This document shows, in pieces, positions 48,801 through 58,467 of a stretch of 64,000 nucleotides of DNA (position 1 is the first letter of the stretch; every line of letters starts with the position of its first letter). The stretch covers positions 12,753,951-12,817,950 of the forward strand of contig NC_134035.1 of assembly GCF_964204645.1 (NCBI RefSeq), given 5' to 3'. The notes under the pieces are model-generated. The model did not search any database. It saw only the letters and a program-made list of their open reading frames with translations, and had not been told where the DNA came from. The translations under genes and the position numbers were made by a program. Source of the stretch: Tubulanus polymorphus (taxonomy: Eukaryota; Nemertea; Palaeonemertea; Tubulaniformes; Tubulanidae).

Positions 48801-50044
48801 CTGAGCAATGATTTAAATATCCGTTGATGAATCCTAGATACCTCATTACTGATATAGGTAGAAACGATTGGTGACGCCTACATGGTCGTGTCGGGCCTAC
48901 CGGTTAGAAACGGCAACCAACACGCGGCCGAAATCTGCAGAATGGCGCTGAAAACACGTCACAGCGTCGAATCTTTCCGGGTCGACCATAGACCACAACA
49001 TCAGTTACAAATACGAATTGGAATACACTCTGGTAATACGTCTTATTCATAGATAAGAAATTGAAACGATAAAAAAACTGTAACGATAAATTCTGATTAG
49101 GAAATCATTGTAATCGTGTATGTTTTCATTTAAGTTCAAGGTTGATAATAAAAACTGCTAATTGGCTCCATATGTCGTGACGTCACTGTAAACGATTAAT
49201 GACGTCACAATGTTCCGAGGTCAAATTTTTATGAAAGTCTATTTCATGAAATATTTATCCATTTATCAAAAATTTCCTGATAACGAAGTTCGTCATCCCG
49301 ATATTATTTTCAGGGTCATTATAACGAAGGTTACATAAATGATTTTGTCTATTTGCTATTATTTTCAGGGCCGGTCGTAGCGGGTGTGGTCGGGTTGAAG
49401 ATGCCTCGTTATTGTCTGTTCGGAGATACTGTGAATACCGCGTCCAGAATGGAATCGAACGGACTACGTGAGTTAAAACGCCCAAACAAACTAATATAAT
49501 AGTCACACACTAAGAAAATATGATATAAAATACATATTCGCTAGATCGTTAGAATACGGCCCATTTCTATTTCAGCTCTGAGGATACATCTGAGTCCATG
49601 TACGAAATCGATGTTAGACGAACTAGGCGGCTTCACCACATCCCAGAGAGGAGATATTGAAATGAAAGTAAGAAGCCCGCAAGCAACAGGAGCCGTTCGA
49701 ATTTCATTTAGTTATGAACTCGAACTTCGAGAGATTTTGTTGTAAAGACCATGACTTAGTCATGTGAAATGAACACTGTTACCGGCATGGTCAACTAACT
49801 TATCATTCGATATTCGCTTTTCAACTAAAACTAGCTTCATATGCAGCTACACTAACTCCCACTATTTCTGTCCCAACAGGTTTATATTCATTCATGACTG
49901 AACTACGTCTACCCCCGAAGGACATTGATTCCCAGAGAGAATAAAACTGGTTTATTCGGAATTAATCTTGATGTTTTATCCACTGTTTTATTTCAGGGCA
50001 AAGGAATAATGAGCACATATTGGTTAGAAGATATCGGATACTAG
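38663..50044 (+). CDS. NPR1-like: Receptor guanylyl cyclase, natriuretic-peptide-receptor type
   Basis: The product should be a plasma-membrane receptor making cGMP when a peptide binds outside. Exons: 38663-38858, 39541-39660, 40070-40360, 40941-41242, 41631-41867, 42752-42896, 43459-43546, 43653-43812, 43918-43995, 44872-44976, 45107-45178, 46225-46378, 47016-47168, 47244-47403, 47672-47818, 48237-48360, 48656-48724, 48858-49032, 49369-49467, 49576-49667 and 49997-50044. Phases agree throughout, giving 1004 residues. Order is ligand-binding domain, one TM helix, kinase homology domain, coiled coil, cyclase. Long near-identical stretches to vertebrate NPR1/NPR2 occur in the cyclase. The modelled ATG has no signal peptide, and a TACTAAC plus CAG sits just before it, so a short upstream signal-peptide exon may be missing from the model. 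Confidence 0.95.
39661..40069. other. Receptor cyclase intron 2
   Basis: AT-rich; a short inverted repeat (ATGAGCTATTT and AAATAGCTCAT) lies at about 39910-39950 beside GACGTTTCG. Nothing else seen. Introns 1 (38859-39540), 3 (40361-40940) and 4 (41243-41630) also show no feature. Confidence 0.4.
42041..42210. repeat. 92-bp direct repeat, two copies, in receptor-cyclase intron 5
   Basis: Copies starting at 42041 and 42133 share GAAATATTTC, AGTTTATTTCGACATT-CAACTAC and TTAGTCATCTTCGTGAAGATCAT. The TTTCGAC and GTCATCTTC parts resemble the 69-bp array unit. Confidence 0.7.
42960..43175. repeat. Diverged fold-back element in receptor-cyclase intron 6
   Basis: Outer parts (TTTAAAACCGACTAT on the left, GTGGGTTTAAAACTGAT on the right) and the core (TGATGACCGTCGTTAACG, then AAACGTCGTGCC) match the layout of the elements at 18355 and 35717. 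Confidence 0.65.
43459..43546 (+). CDS. NPR1-like: Receptor cyclase: transmembrane exon
   Basis: A single 88-nt exon (about residues 431-460) encodes one hydrophobic helix: [20 protein letters not shown], followed by Lys residues that mark the cytoplasmic side. It begins after a CTTTCAG acceptor in phase 1 and ends in phase 2. Confidence 0.93.
43653..47403 (+). CDS. NPR1-like: Receptor cyclase: kinase homology domain exons
   Basis: Seven exons (about residues 460-753) form a pseudokinase. Family blocks include [80 protein letters not shown] and [15 protein letters not shown]. The catalytic loop HRD is replaced by HGR, DFG is DYG, and the ATP-site Lys aligns with Arg in VTVRNF, so phosphotransfer is not expected. 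In known receptors this domain binds ATP and relays ligand binding to the cyclase. The loop after PFEEE is shorter than in vertebrate NPRs. Confidence 0.92.
44255..44460. repeat. ~80-bp degenerate tandem array in receptor-cyclase intron 9
   Basis: Three diverged copies share GCGAAAGCTCGTGAT-like, AATC-A-TTAACCTACAC and CTACTCATTT-CCTGATGAAG-like blocks. The first block and the TTAACC block match one arm of the fold-back at 3540-3657. Confidence 0.55.
45955..46195. repeat. Diverged tandem duplication in receptor-cyclase intron 11
   Basis: Two copies about 125 bp apart share TTCACCAAGAACC, TGATGTGTC, TTGTGGAG-G-GG and GTGGATACAACCACTTGCAGG-like blocks. A related block (CGGATACAACCACTTCCAGG) occurs at about 4305 in a PLC intron. 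Confidence 0.55.
46540..46960. repeat. Degenerate repeats in receptor-cyclase intron 12
   Basis: At least three copies of ACGCAAATT, GAGAGGAT-T and TAACCCCCTTA-TCTAC-GGTG occur at about 46540, 46613 and 46818. Confidence 0.5.
47672..47818 (+). CDS. NPR1-like: Receptor cyclase: dimerisation coiled coil exon
   Basis: This exon encodes [24 protein letters not shown], then [15 protein letters not shown], the conserved signalling helix that joins the kinase homology and cyclase domains and holds the receptor as a dimer. It starts in phase 2 after TTTGCAG and ends at GTAAGT. Confidence 0.94.
47989..48146 (+). mobile_element. tRNA-derived SINE in receptor-cyclase intron 15
   Basis: Tyr/Leu-like head GGGTCTCGCCAATCCAGGG with B-box GGGTTCAAACCCT, body with GGTCTCTCCCCCATTGGG and an A-run, then the tail ATAATGCCCTACGTGGCGC ... 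AGCGGGTTGGGG. Tail copies also occur near 4740 and, inverted, near 60240. Confidence 0.65.
48237..50044 (+). CDS. NPR1-like: Receptor cyclase: catalytic guanylyl cyclase exons
   Basis: Six exons encode the class III cyclase domain and stop. The metal-binding aspartates are in [11 protein letters not shown] and [12 protein letters not shown]. The guanine-selecting Glu (VETIGDAY) and Cys ([12 protein letters not shown]) are both present, so GTP rather than ATP is the expected substrate. The catalytic Asn/Arg pair is in NTASRMES. The C-terminus ends shortly after [15 protein letters not shown], with no long tail. Confidence 0.95.
48505..48625 (+). mobile_element. tRNA-derived SINE in receptor-cyclase intron 16
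   Basis: A-box TGTGGGCGAATGGTCAGAG and B-box GGGTTCGAACCCCG are spaced as in a tRNA, followed by unrelated sequence. No acceptor stem closes, so a functional tRNA is unlikely. Confidence 0.65.
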
Positions 50045-50214
50045 CCGGATACGAGCCTATTACTGGTGGCCACAACTTCAAGGTTCCACTACATTCCAAA
50101 ACTTATACGTTCAATAATTTCTACATGTAAGACCTGAGCGTCATATTATATTCCAACGGGAACAGAAATATTTTCTCTACACTTTTCGAGTGAAATTATA
50201 TTTCGTAAAATATG

Positions 50215-50220
50215 AATAAA
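50215..50220 (+). promoter_or_regulatory. Likely polyadenylation signal of the receptor cyclase
   Basis: AATAAA lies 171 bp after the stop codon at 50044, a normal distance for a short 3' UTR. The 3' UTR itself (50045-50214) shows no other feature. Confidence 0.55.
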
Positions 50221-51609
50221 ATCATATACATGTTTTACTCACTTGGTTTTTTGTATTCGCCCTTTCCTATGAGTTGGAGCGGGTCTATCTACTTATACAT
50301 CCGTCTTGTGGTCGTCTGACTTACAGAGTGTCAACTAGAATGGTGAAATAACCTATGGCTTCATATTGTTCAATTTATTGAATATCGTGTAGAGAGAAAG
50401 AGGTCGGGTTTAACTTCTCCCGCGCAATGATTCAAATGATGGCAAAGTGCCCAACCGGTGCTGGTCAAAACGAAATGAAATGCATTTTTAGCGGATTTAT
50501 CTTTCAATCTTCACGCATTGAAACCGAATTCAAAAGTATTTAAGATGATTGCGACTTTTTACGGTTTCAGTAGATCCAGGGTCAGGCTGCAAGGGAAGAC
50601 AGGGACCCAGACACCCGAAACCACTCCTCAGATCGGCCTATTAATCAACAGTATTTCATGCATTAACCTATTATGTAAAATCTTCATTATTTCATTGATT
50701 ACAAGCAGTTAAAATTCAAATCAATATTAAAACATTTCTATGCACAAGTTCATTTATCTTCCACTGATTTATGTTACAATTGTATTGAATATTTGTGACA
50801 ATGAATTAAATTTTTCATCCGCTATCGATTCATTATTGTTTGCAAACCACCGCGGTTTGTCTTATTTTCATTAATAAAAAGTGATTGAATTTAAAGAAAG
50901 TGTCGTTCTATCGGTGAAACAATCTAGAAAAAACTGTGGTTTCTGCTTACTAACACTATGAATTGCAACATTCAAACATGGAGTACTCTTATTTGGTGGA
51001 CGATTGTGCATTCAAGCGGGAAATTATTCACATATCATTTAATAAATCCTCATAGCCGATATTCTCTTCTTTCGGATACTTTTTACCGTTTTCGTTTACC
51101 TTAGATATCAGCTGAGATATGATCGTTTAAATAGATGGTATCGTTCGGCAATATTTGTGTTACCTTACATGTGCGGTTCGGTGCGCGTTTCCCTGTCTCC
51201 CTTACCCCGAAAACATATTCTCTGATACGATTCCACTATTTCTACTCTTTTGAAACTAATCTGTCATGGAAAAATTGCCAGTCAGCGCTGTTTTTTAGAG
51301 AATTTCAGAATTTTGCCCGAGTCCGGCCCGCCAATCGGTAAATAGTTTGTCCAGTACGCTGGTTAAAAGTGTCTGGCAAGCGAGTACGATGTTAGTTCGC
51401 GTTTTCCCCGCTATCGTTATGCATAGGGGCAGCACTAGACGGTCGAGATCTGACACCACTGTGGCGGGCGAATTAAAGAAAAGTAGTGTTAATTGCCAAT
51501 TCCATCGACGGCAATGCTTTATTTAGTGACATTATTTGTTTAATAAGAGGCTATGGTAAATGAATTCTTATGTATTGAGTGGTGCATCTAAAAGTCTTGC
51601 AAAAAAGTG

Positions 51610-51700
51610 TCCTGTGCAGTTAGCTCAGTTATATGCTATATTAATAAGTGGATGACTTGGAACCAAGTGGTTCGAAACCACCTCTGGCGTTGGCTGTCAA
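51610..51700 (+). mobile_element. tRNA-derived SINE head
   Basis: A-box TTAGCTCAGTTATATG and B-box GGTTCGAAACC are present within about 60 bp. The stems do not close properly and there is downstream non-tRNA sequence. Confidence 0.5.
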
Positions 51701-52130
51701 GACACATATGTGGACTAAGCTCAGCTTAGTCATGTTGTGATTAATAAAAACCAAAAAAGGCCCCAGCCGTCCCTTAAGACACACAAGGGTTACAATGTTA
51801 TCTGCAGTAGGCCAGGGTCGTAAAACTATCAACCTGGAAAAAACTTAACTGTTCGCATGATAACCTCACTTGTCTCAGAACAATTTAAGTTAAAAAACAA
51901 TAAAGAAATTTGTGTCAGTTTTTTCCAATCATTTTTATTCCATTGATGTATTACAATATAATTCCACCATTCATTGTGTTGTTGTTATCATTGTGATGTC
52001 ATTGTTTTTTTCTTATTACATAGTATTTATCATACATTTTTAAGTCATGGCGCGTGTAACGACGACTTGCGACTTAAAAACTGAACCTGAATATAACACA
52101 AACAAGTCTTATAAAAGTTGTTAAACATCA

Positions 52131-52242
52131 GGACCCAGTTCCACAGTTGTGCGTTAGAGTTAACTCTTGAGTTAAAGTTAGTTCATTTTCAATGTTTTAA
52201 CCCAGGGTCAAATCTTAACTCAGAACTGTGGAACTGGACCCT
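52131..52242. mobile_element. Inverted-repeat MITE, second copy
   Basis: Ends GGACCCAGTTCCACAGTT and AACTGTGGAACTGGACCC; the interior matches the copy at 33301-33412 in order and length. Confidence 0.85.
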
Positions 52243-53251
52243 GTAGACCAGACTTAATCCGGATCAGTTTAATCAGACGTGTGATCTAATCCAGATATCA
52301 TTTACGGCACATCTATACATAAATATGTTTAATCCAGAGTTCTGATAAACCGGGCTGCTCAGTCATATCTTAGATTTAAGACCACACTAAGACCATTTTG
52401 GGTCTATAATGACCAATCCAAAAATTTTGGACTGTTTTTAAGATTTGAGACCTAAACACTTGTGGACTTGGGTCACGACTGTGTTACTGAGCCTAGGCCT
52501 ACATCAACTTCATCGGTCTCAAATGATCCGAATTAAGCAAGGTCTACTGTATATATTTGTGTCTACAGAACACTGCCCTCCACCTCAATACGGAAAGAGT
52601 CGAGAGGTATAAACTTCACTTTCTCCTCACGGATATAAATCTTCCTAAAAAGCATGAATTATTATTGAAACATAAGTTTAATACTAATAGTTTATACGTA
52701 GCCTAGAGTTATTTAGAGGCAGGTTATTTTCAACGGAATACAATTTTCGTGCGTCCACGTATATTTTTCGACCAAAACCTGCCTTGAAGAAATTAAAATA
52801 TCATCTAACAACTTATACAACCCACAATTGAAGAGAAAGTAAACTGTTTGTGTGCCTGTACGTCCCGGGTCTAAACAAGCAAAGGATTTTTTTTTAAACA
52901 CTGAATTTTTACTCGTCGACATTTAAACATAAAAATAAACTCACAACAAAAATCTAATGGATGATGTTCATCACCATCATCATCATCATGAACACACTAC
53001 TACTCCTGAAGTTCATCATCATCATCAACCACGCAATAAATATTCTAAATATTTTAACACATCTAAACACATCATCAGCAATATCATATACCGTTAACAG
53101 TCGTTAGTTATTTCAGTACATATTTCAATCATTCATCGTCAATACTGATCAGCTGCAGTCTAACACAACTGAGACAGAGGATAGCGTACTACAGATCACC
53201 GAGTTGGAGTCCCAGGTAGCCGAGTTCGAGTCTCCACAATAACCAAGTTAG

Positions 53252-53379
53252 AGAATCTCCATCCTCCCCGGCAGGGATTCGAACCTGATGGCATCGAGAT
53301 TGCCACGGCACGTTCGTGCCGTGGCTGAGTGTAGCGATGCCATCAGGTTCGAATCCATGCCGTGGGAGGATGGAGAATC
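53252..53379. repeat. Palindrome of two head-to-head SINE-like copies
   Basis: Left arm AGAATCTCCATCCTCCC ... GGGATTCGAACCTGATGGC, right arm the reverse complement with GCCATCAGGTTCGAATCC. Each arm contains a tRNA-type B-box (GGTTCGAATCC). The arms meet at GCCACGGCACG / CGTGCCGTGGC. Further degraded pieces extend to about 53640. Confidence 0.75.
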
Positions 53380-54225
53380 TTGACGATAGACAAAGATGGA
53401 GTTCAAAGTAACCAAGTTTAGAGTCCAAGGTTGCTAAGTAGGAGTCCCTGAGTAGCTGAAATGGAGTTCTCCGACACCCAAGCTGAAGCCATAGGTTCAC
53501 CTGTAGTGAAATTTATCGTCTATCGGTAGGGATTTAGACCTGATAGCATCGAGACTGGAGAACAGTACAACATCCTACCCGAGTAGAACAATCTTTCCTC
53601 TACAGGGATTCGCACCCGATAATATCAGGACTCTTCGACCTGATAAGATTAGGACTCCACTACAGTAGCTACAGTGACAGATGATTGAAATAAGTAAAGG
53701 GTTAAACAATGACTGTGTATCGTGTTGAACCTGAGCCATATTATAGTAATTAATACCCATAGAAGCCTAAAACACAGCTATAAATAATCATACAGAAATA
53801 TGTATAGCAAAAAATATCCCGGGAATTCACAACAACCAACACATCTTTACCCAAGACTGCGAAACCAACGATGAAAAAAATGGAAAGGTTTAAAACATCG
53901 ACAAATTTACTAAAATTCGGCTTTCAACTAAAAAAACCATTTAATCAAGTATTTTAATTGAAAACCAAAGATTCAGAGTTTTTGAGAAACTTCTCGACAT
54001 TTTATCTTCTGGTAATTTTTATCATCATTGCTGGTTTAACGCTGTAGTCTTTATTTCGCGACATGTACAGCAAATTTCGACCCCTTTATAACATCTAACA
54101 GTTCGAGTTCAATGACTTCAAGTTTGAAATTTCAAACTGTAAAATTATAAGTTAGGTTTTCCGCGAGTTCGGCAATGTTTCCTGCACATAAGATTTGTCA
54201 CCATTAATGGGATTCTATAGTTATA

Positions 54226-54381
54226 TACAGTAGACGACTCCGTTCAACTCGGAGCCGATCAATTTTCTTAAATATTTCTTGTGAAACTGTATGAAGTACA
54301 TAGCATCCAAACTCAGATGTCACTCTACTGGGACACATTTCTACGGTCCCAAAAGATCCAACTTCAGCAAAGTCTACTGTA
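54226..54381. mobile_element. Pogo-like MITE, 156 bp
   Basis: Left end TACAGTAGACGACTCCG; right end on the opposite strand TACAGTAGACTTTGCTGAAG, flanked by TA. A right-end-only copy ends at 52551 (AGCAAGGTCTACTGTA). The terminal sequence resembles the 60-bp minisatellite unit. Confidence 0.75.
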
Positions 54382-57300
54382 TATAAATATATATTAATTT
54401 AAAACCCATTTGCATGTTTGTTATATGCACGTTACTGTAACACACACTAGACTACTGCTAATTCACTGCGCGCTACAGTGTCACTTGGAGTATGGTTTAC
54501 ATTTCGATCGTAAAACTCTTTTTCGAGTATCGTAATATAATCCAAAATATGACTAGCAATATACCGATATCATCATTCCCGTCTAAAGCCAGTTTCACCG
54601 AATTGTTTTTCAATTGCCGGCGTAAATTAAAAATATCGACGTGTGAACTATTGAATTATCTTCTCGTAAAACTAGGCCCATTTTAAAACAGCCATATCGG
54701 TTGTTTGTTGCGTGACGATTTTTACACAAGTCGAGAAACTAGGTAACAATTTGACAAAGTCTCATTACATATTTACATAATTGCAGTCAAACTCAGTGGA
54801 GTCTTCATCAGGGATGAATCATTACGTTACTGAAGTCGACTTTATTTTTTTGAGTTCCAGTTTGTATTTCCAATTCAATAATAAGGCCTTTTTTAATTTT
54901 TTGGTTTACGGGGTAGACCTATTCAAATATATCATTTCGAAGGAATTAAAAATGTTTAAAAAAATTCCCTCAGTGAGATAAAATCACTTTTTGAGGGAAC
55001 TGTCAATAGGGCAATATACATATGTCCAAACAAATGATTCTTGGAAAGTTGCAATTCTGCACACTGCGACGGAAAAAGAACCTGTCATTTTCAATTCTTT
55101 CAGCATTCAAGTCAGGATTCTCATTAGGCGGAGGTGAAAAAAATTGTTTAGCTCATTTTTTCACCGAATTTATTCCCCGGACAGGAATAGAAAAAAAATT
55201 TCATTTTTATTTGACTTTTCTTCAAATTTCGGAGGCAGTTCCTGTAAACCAAACAATTAAAATAAAAGGCCTATTGTAAGTCATCATTTGGAAAAGTCGT
55301 CCACGAAATGATAACTACGACCACGACTTAAACAATGACTTTGACTGCATTTACTAGAAGAACCCTTACACACTGCATACATTAACAATTGTGGCCAAGA
55401 TTCACCCCCTGACATACATGCGCACATACACAGCACATACACGCGCACATAATATAGAGCATAAATGCATAAAGCTCTTGAAATCTATTCTCAATACTTC
55501 AAAACATTCGGTTTAAAAATTCCCTCACATCTCACTTCATAGTTCGGTAAACTCGCGCTCGACACAGGTAAAATTCCGTACGAACAAGTGCTTTATTGAC
55601 TTCGTTTCGTACCGAGTTGAACAAGCTATCCAATGCCGTACAATACTATTAGTAATTTTCACGGAAAGCTGAAAATATCAAGAGTCCATAGACAACCGAC
55701 GACTACCTGATACTTTTTATTAACGACAGATACTCCATGAATTATACAAAGATAAAGTCATAAGCCAATTGCGTTCCGTTAAAAAACTTCTATGGTTAAC
55801 GCAGTCATTGGAATGTATGTTATAAATCAGCGCCTATTAATATTAGCACTCGGTTCGTAGGATGCGAGTCGAAATCATTTTGGAAAAAAGAAACTAAGAG
55901 TCAAATCTAACTCACGACTGTGAAACTGGGTCCTTGTCTATAAAATTGGCAAAGAGCAACTCAGCTACATTGAGGACTAAAGGTATTATCGAACCAAGAA
56001 ACGTAAGATTTACAGTGACCACTGTCTGTTAGTAATGTTTAAAGTGTCGCGTGGATTAGTATTCAATTGTTTCACTTCTGAGCGTCGATTCATTTCATGC
56101 TTTATCAAACCTTCACGCTTAATTCTAACATTTGTAAACATGCATCTAGAAAATAAATATATCTTACAGCTCGTCCCCCCTTTACTCCCTCTCCCTACCA
56201 CTCCCTCATCTCAAACTACACTCAACTATTATATGGTACAGCAGGACGATTCTGAGGTTTTTAACACATAAACATTTAAATCTTTACGATTCAGAGATTT
56301 GCAGCATTTTTTCTCTTCTAAAATATGTTTAGGCGTTTATTTATTATGAGGAGTTGAATAGAATACAAACAACATGAACTGTTTATTCAATGCCATCACG
56401 ATACCGATGTCACAGTCGATGGTCTGGTTTAAGTTAAAGCCTTTTGAAATCAAATCACTTTTTAACAAAAAAACCGACCATTTATGGTTAAGGGTTTGTG
56501 TTAAAACCGGGAATTTCAGGCAGAAAAGAGACTTCTAATAGAGAAATAATGTCAACAGTAAACAGTTAATAATTCTCAGCCCGCACAGACAGGTGAATGT
56601 CGTGCTATAGTAACGCTATATACAGCGCTACTGAAGGCTTCATTTATACTGTTAAATATCTAATTTACTCTGATTCAAGCCTGAAATAAACGATTCAGCA
56701 ATGAAATTACAGAACTTTCTCTCTCACAAGACCCTCAGGCTCCGTCTCTTAACACGTTCGCTGCCGGCTACAAATATACTTATAACCAGTGCCACTGATT
56801 CTTCATATTCACAGTAAGACTTGCACTCCTGCACGTGGGCATGACACGGTTCCTGATTGGCTGGCAATGTGAACCAGCTCAGCTTCATTCTCAATTCTCA
56901 TTGGTCAATTTCGAGCACAGGCTGACTATGTAACAGCTCCAGTGCCAATCTTCGAGTATATTTGTAGTGGCAATCGGGGGCAGCACCGTATTATCAAGGT
57001 AGCCGCGAACGTATTCGTGATTCGGTCCCTTCACAAACATTCAACCCATTAGTCAACAGGGTTCAGATAATACTACACTAAACTAAACAAGACTTCGAGG
57101 TCACTGGGGAAACGTTTTCAAAAACCAGATGATGATAAATACATGAGATTCTCGGATTAATAAATCACGAACCCGCTCCAAAAGTTTTTGGTGGAAATTT
57201 GATGACCCTAGAATATTGAAAATATATTGAAACTAATCGTAGAGTCGATATTAATAGACACCGGAATCAGTGGAACTGTCACCAGTTTGAGACGTAAACA

Positions 57301-57599
57301 CATTAATCAAATCAACTCGTTTACTATGAAACATTTAACGCGCAATGTTTTTTCTCAGAATCATCTTTCACACAAAGTATTCATACATAATAAGCTCATC
57401 GCGTGTTTATCTAATAAAGAGCCATGACTAGTTTTCACATCAAACTGTAGAGGGCGTGCCGATACAACCTACTTCAACGACTTATATCAATTTCGGACGT
57501 ATTAAATTACTTAGCGGCGCCATCTACTGTCCAAATGAGACATTAAAATATTCCACTCGCCTGATCACGCGTTTTGAAGCTTGATCAGAACCGTGATCA

Positions 57600-57790
57600 A
57601 AACTCAACGCGGGCCCAGGTGATCGAATGTCGGTTAAAGTTAACCGGTGAATAACTGACACGGTGACAATTAGAATCAGTATTCGTTCTGATCAGTTAAA
57701 AATCATCGGTCCATTTCTCAGGTTTTGACTCTTTTCAAGAGTCGAATTCTAACCGGTAACCGTTGATCCAGTTCCAGCGTTCAACTGATC
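57600..57790. repeat. Degenerate MITE related to that at 61028
   Basis: Contains GGTTAAAGTTAACCGGTGAATAAC and ACACGGTGACAATTA, matching the interior of the element at 61028-61156 (AGTTAACCAGTTGATGG, TAGTGACAATTA). Confidence 0.5.
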
Positions 57791-58024
57791 CCTGATGTTC
57801 GAGTTCAGGCAACGAACCCCGATGAGTCAATAGAATGAAAACACAAACTCACTCACTCACTCACTCACTCTTCACTCACTCTAATAAATATATCTACCCA
57901 AAATATTCAGGCCGTCAAAAGCAACCGAGTTAAATTAAATACTAATTTCATTATTGAATGACCATAATGACTGCGACCATCTCGTTCTCTATAATTACTA
58001 TAAGTATCCTATACGTATAAATTT

Positions 58025-58467
58025 TCACGCAGTTAACATCATGTTGTTTTTATCACTGTTGCCATCGATACCCGTCGTCGTCGTGGTTACCGATGATTGA
58101 GACGACGACGACGACGCGTGATTCGAATGATTCTCCGCCGATTTATCGTTTTCTTTATTTTCCGACGACGCGGACGTCGGCGTAACGACCGAGGCGGCGC
58201 CACCGTCCGATTCAGTTTTATCACCGGAGACCACGGGAGGCGATAGCAACGCGACCACTAGGTCGTCCATTATATCACAATCTTTGTCCAAAATGTTGAA
58301 TATTCGATTGAACAACATGAAGTGTTTCATCAGAATGTTCAGGTGTCCGTTTAACGATAATATCACAATTTCTTTGAAGTGTGCGTAGTAAATATGAGCG
58401 ATGACCTGGAACAGATATTTATGAATCTTCTTCACCACCGCTTCTAACGTACTCGGAAATTCATTAC
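58025..58467 (-). CDS. MOB2: MOB2 last exon
   Basis: Begins after TTTGCAG with NEFPSTLEAVVKKIHKYLF, carries the two His zinc ligands (AHIYYAHFKE region) and ends with a 60-residue low-complexity tail (SGDKTESDGGAAS, SSENKENDKSAEN, SSSSSQSSVTTTTT) before the stop at 58025. The tail is longer and more Ser/Thr-rich than in vertebrate MOB2. Confidence 0.93.

Larger units (their letters stand above)
50221..58024. other. Intergenic region between the receptor-cyclase and MOB2 genes
   Basis: The two genes converge here. No gene is supportable; the open frames are short and unrelated to known motifs. Mobile elements within it are listed separately. A CAT-triplet run is at 52970-53030 and a (CTCA)n run at 57845-57872. 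An inverted region at 56753-57022 (ends ACACGTTCGCTGCCGGCTAC and TAGCCGCGAACGTATTCG) looks like a degraded TIR element. Confidence 0.5.
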
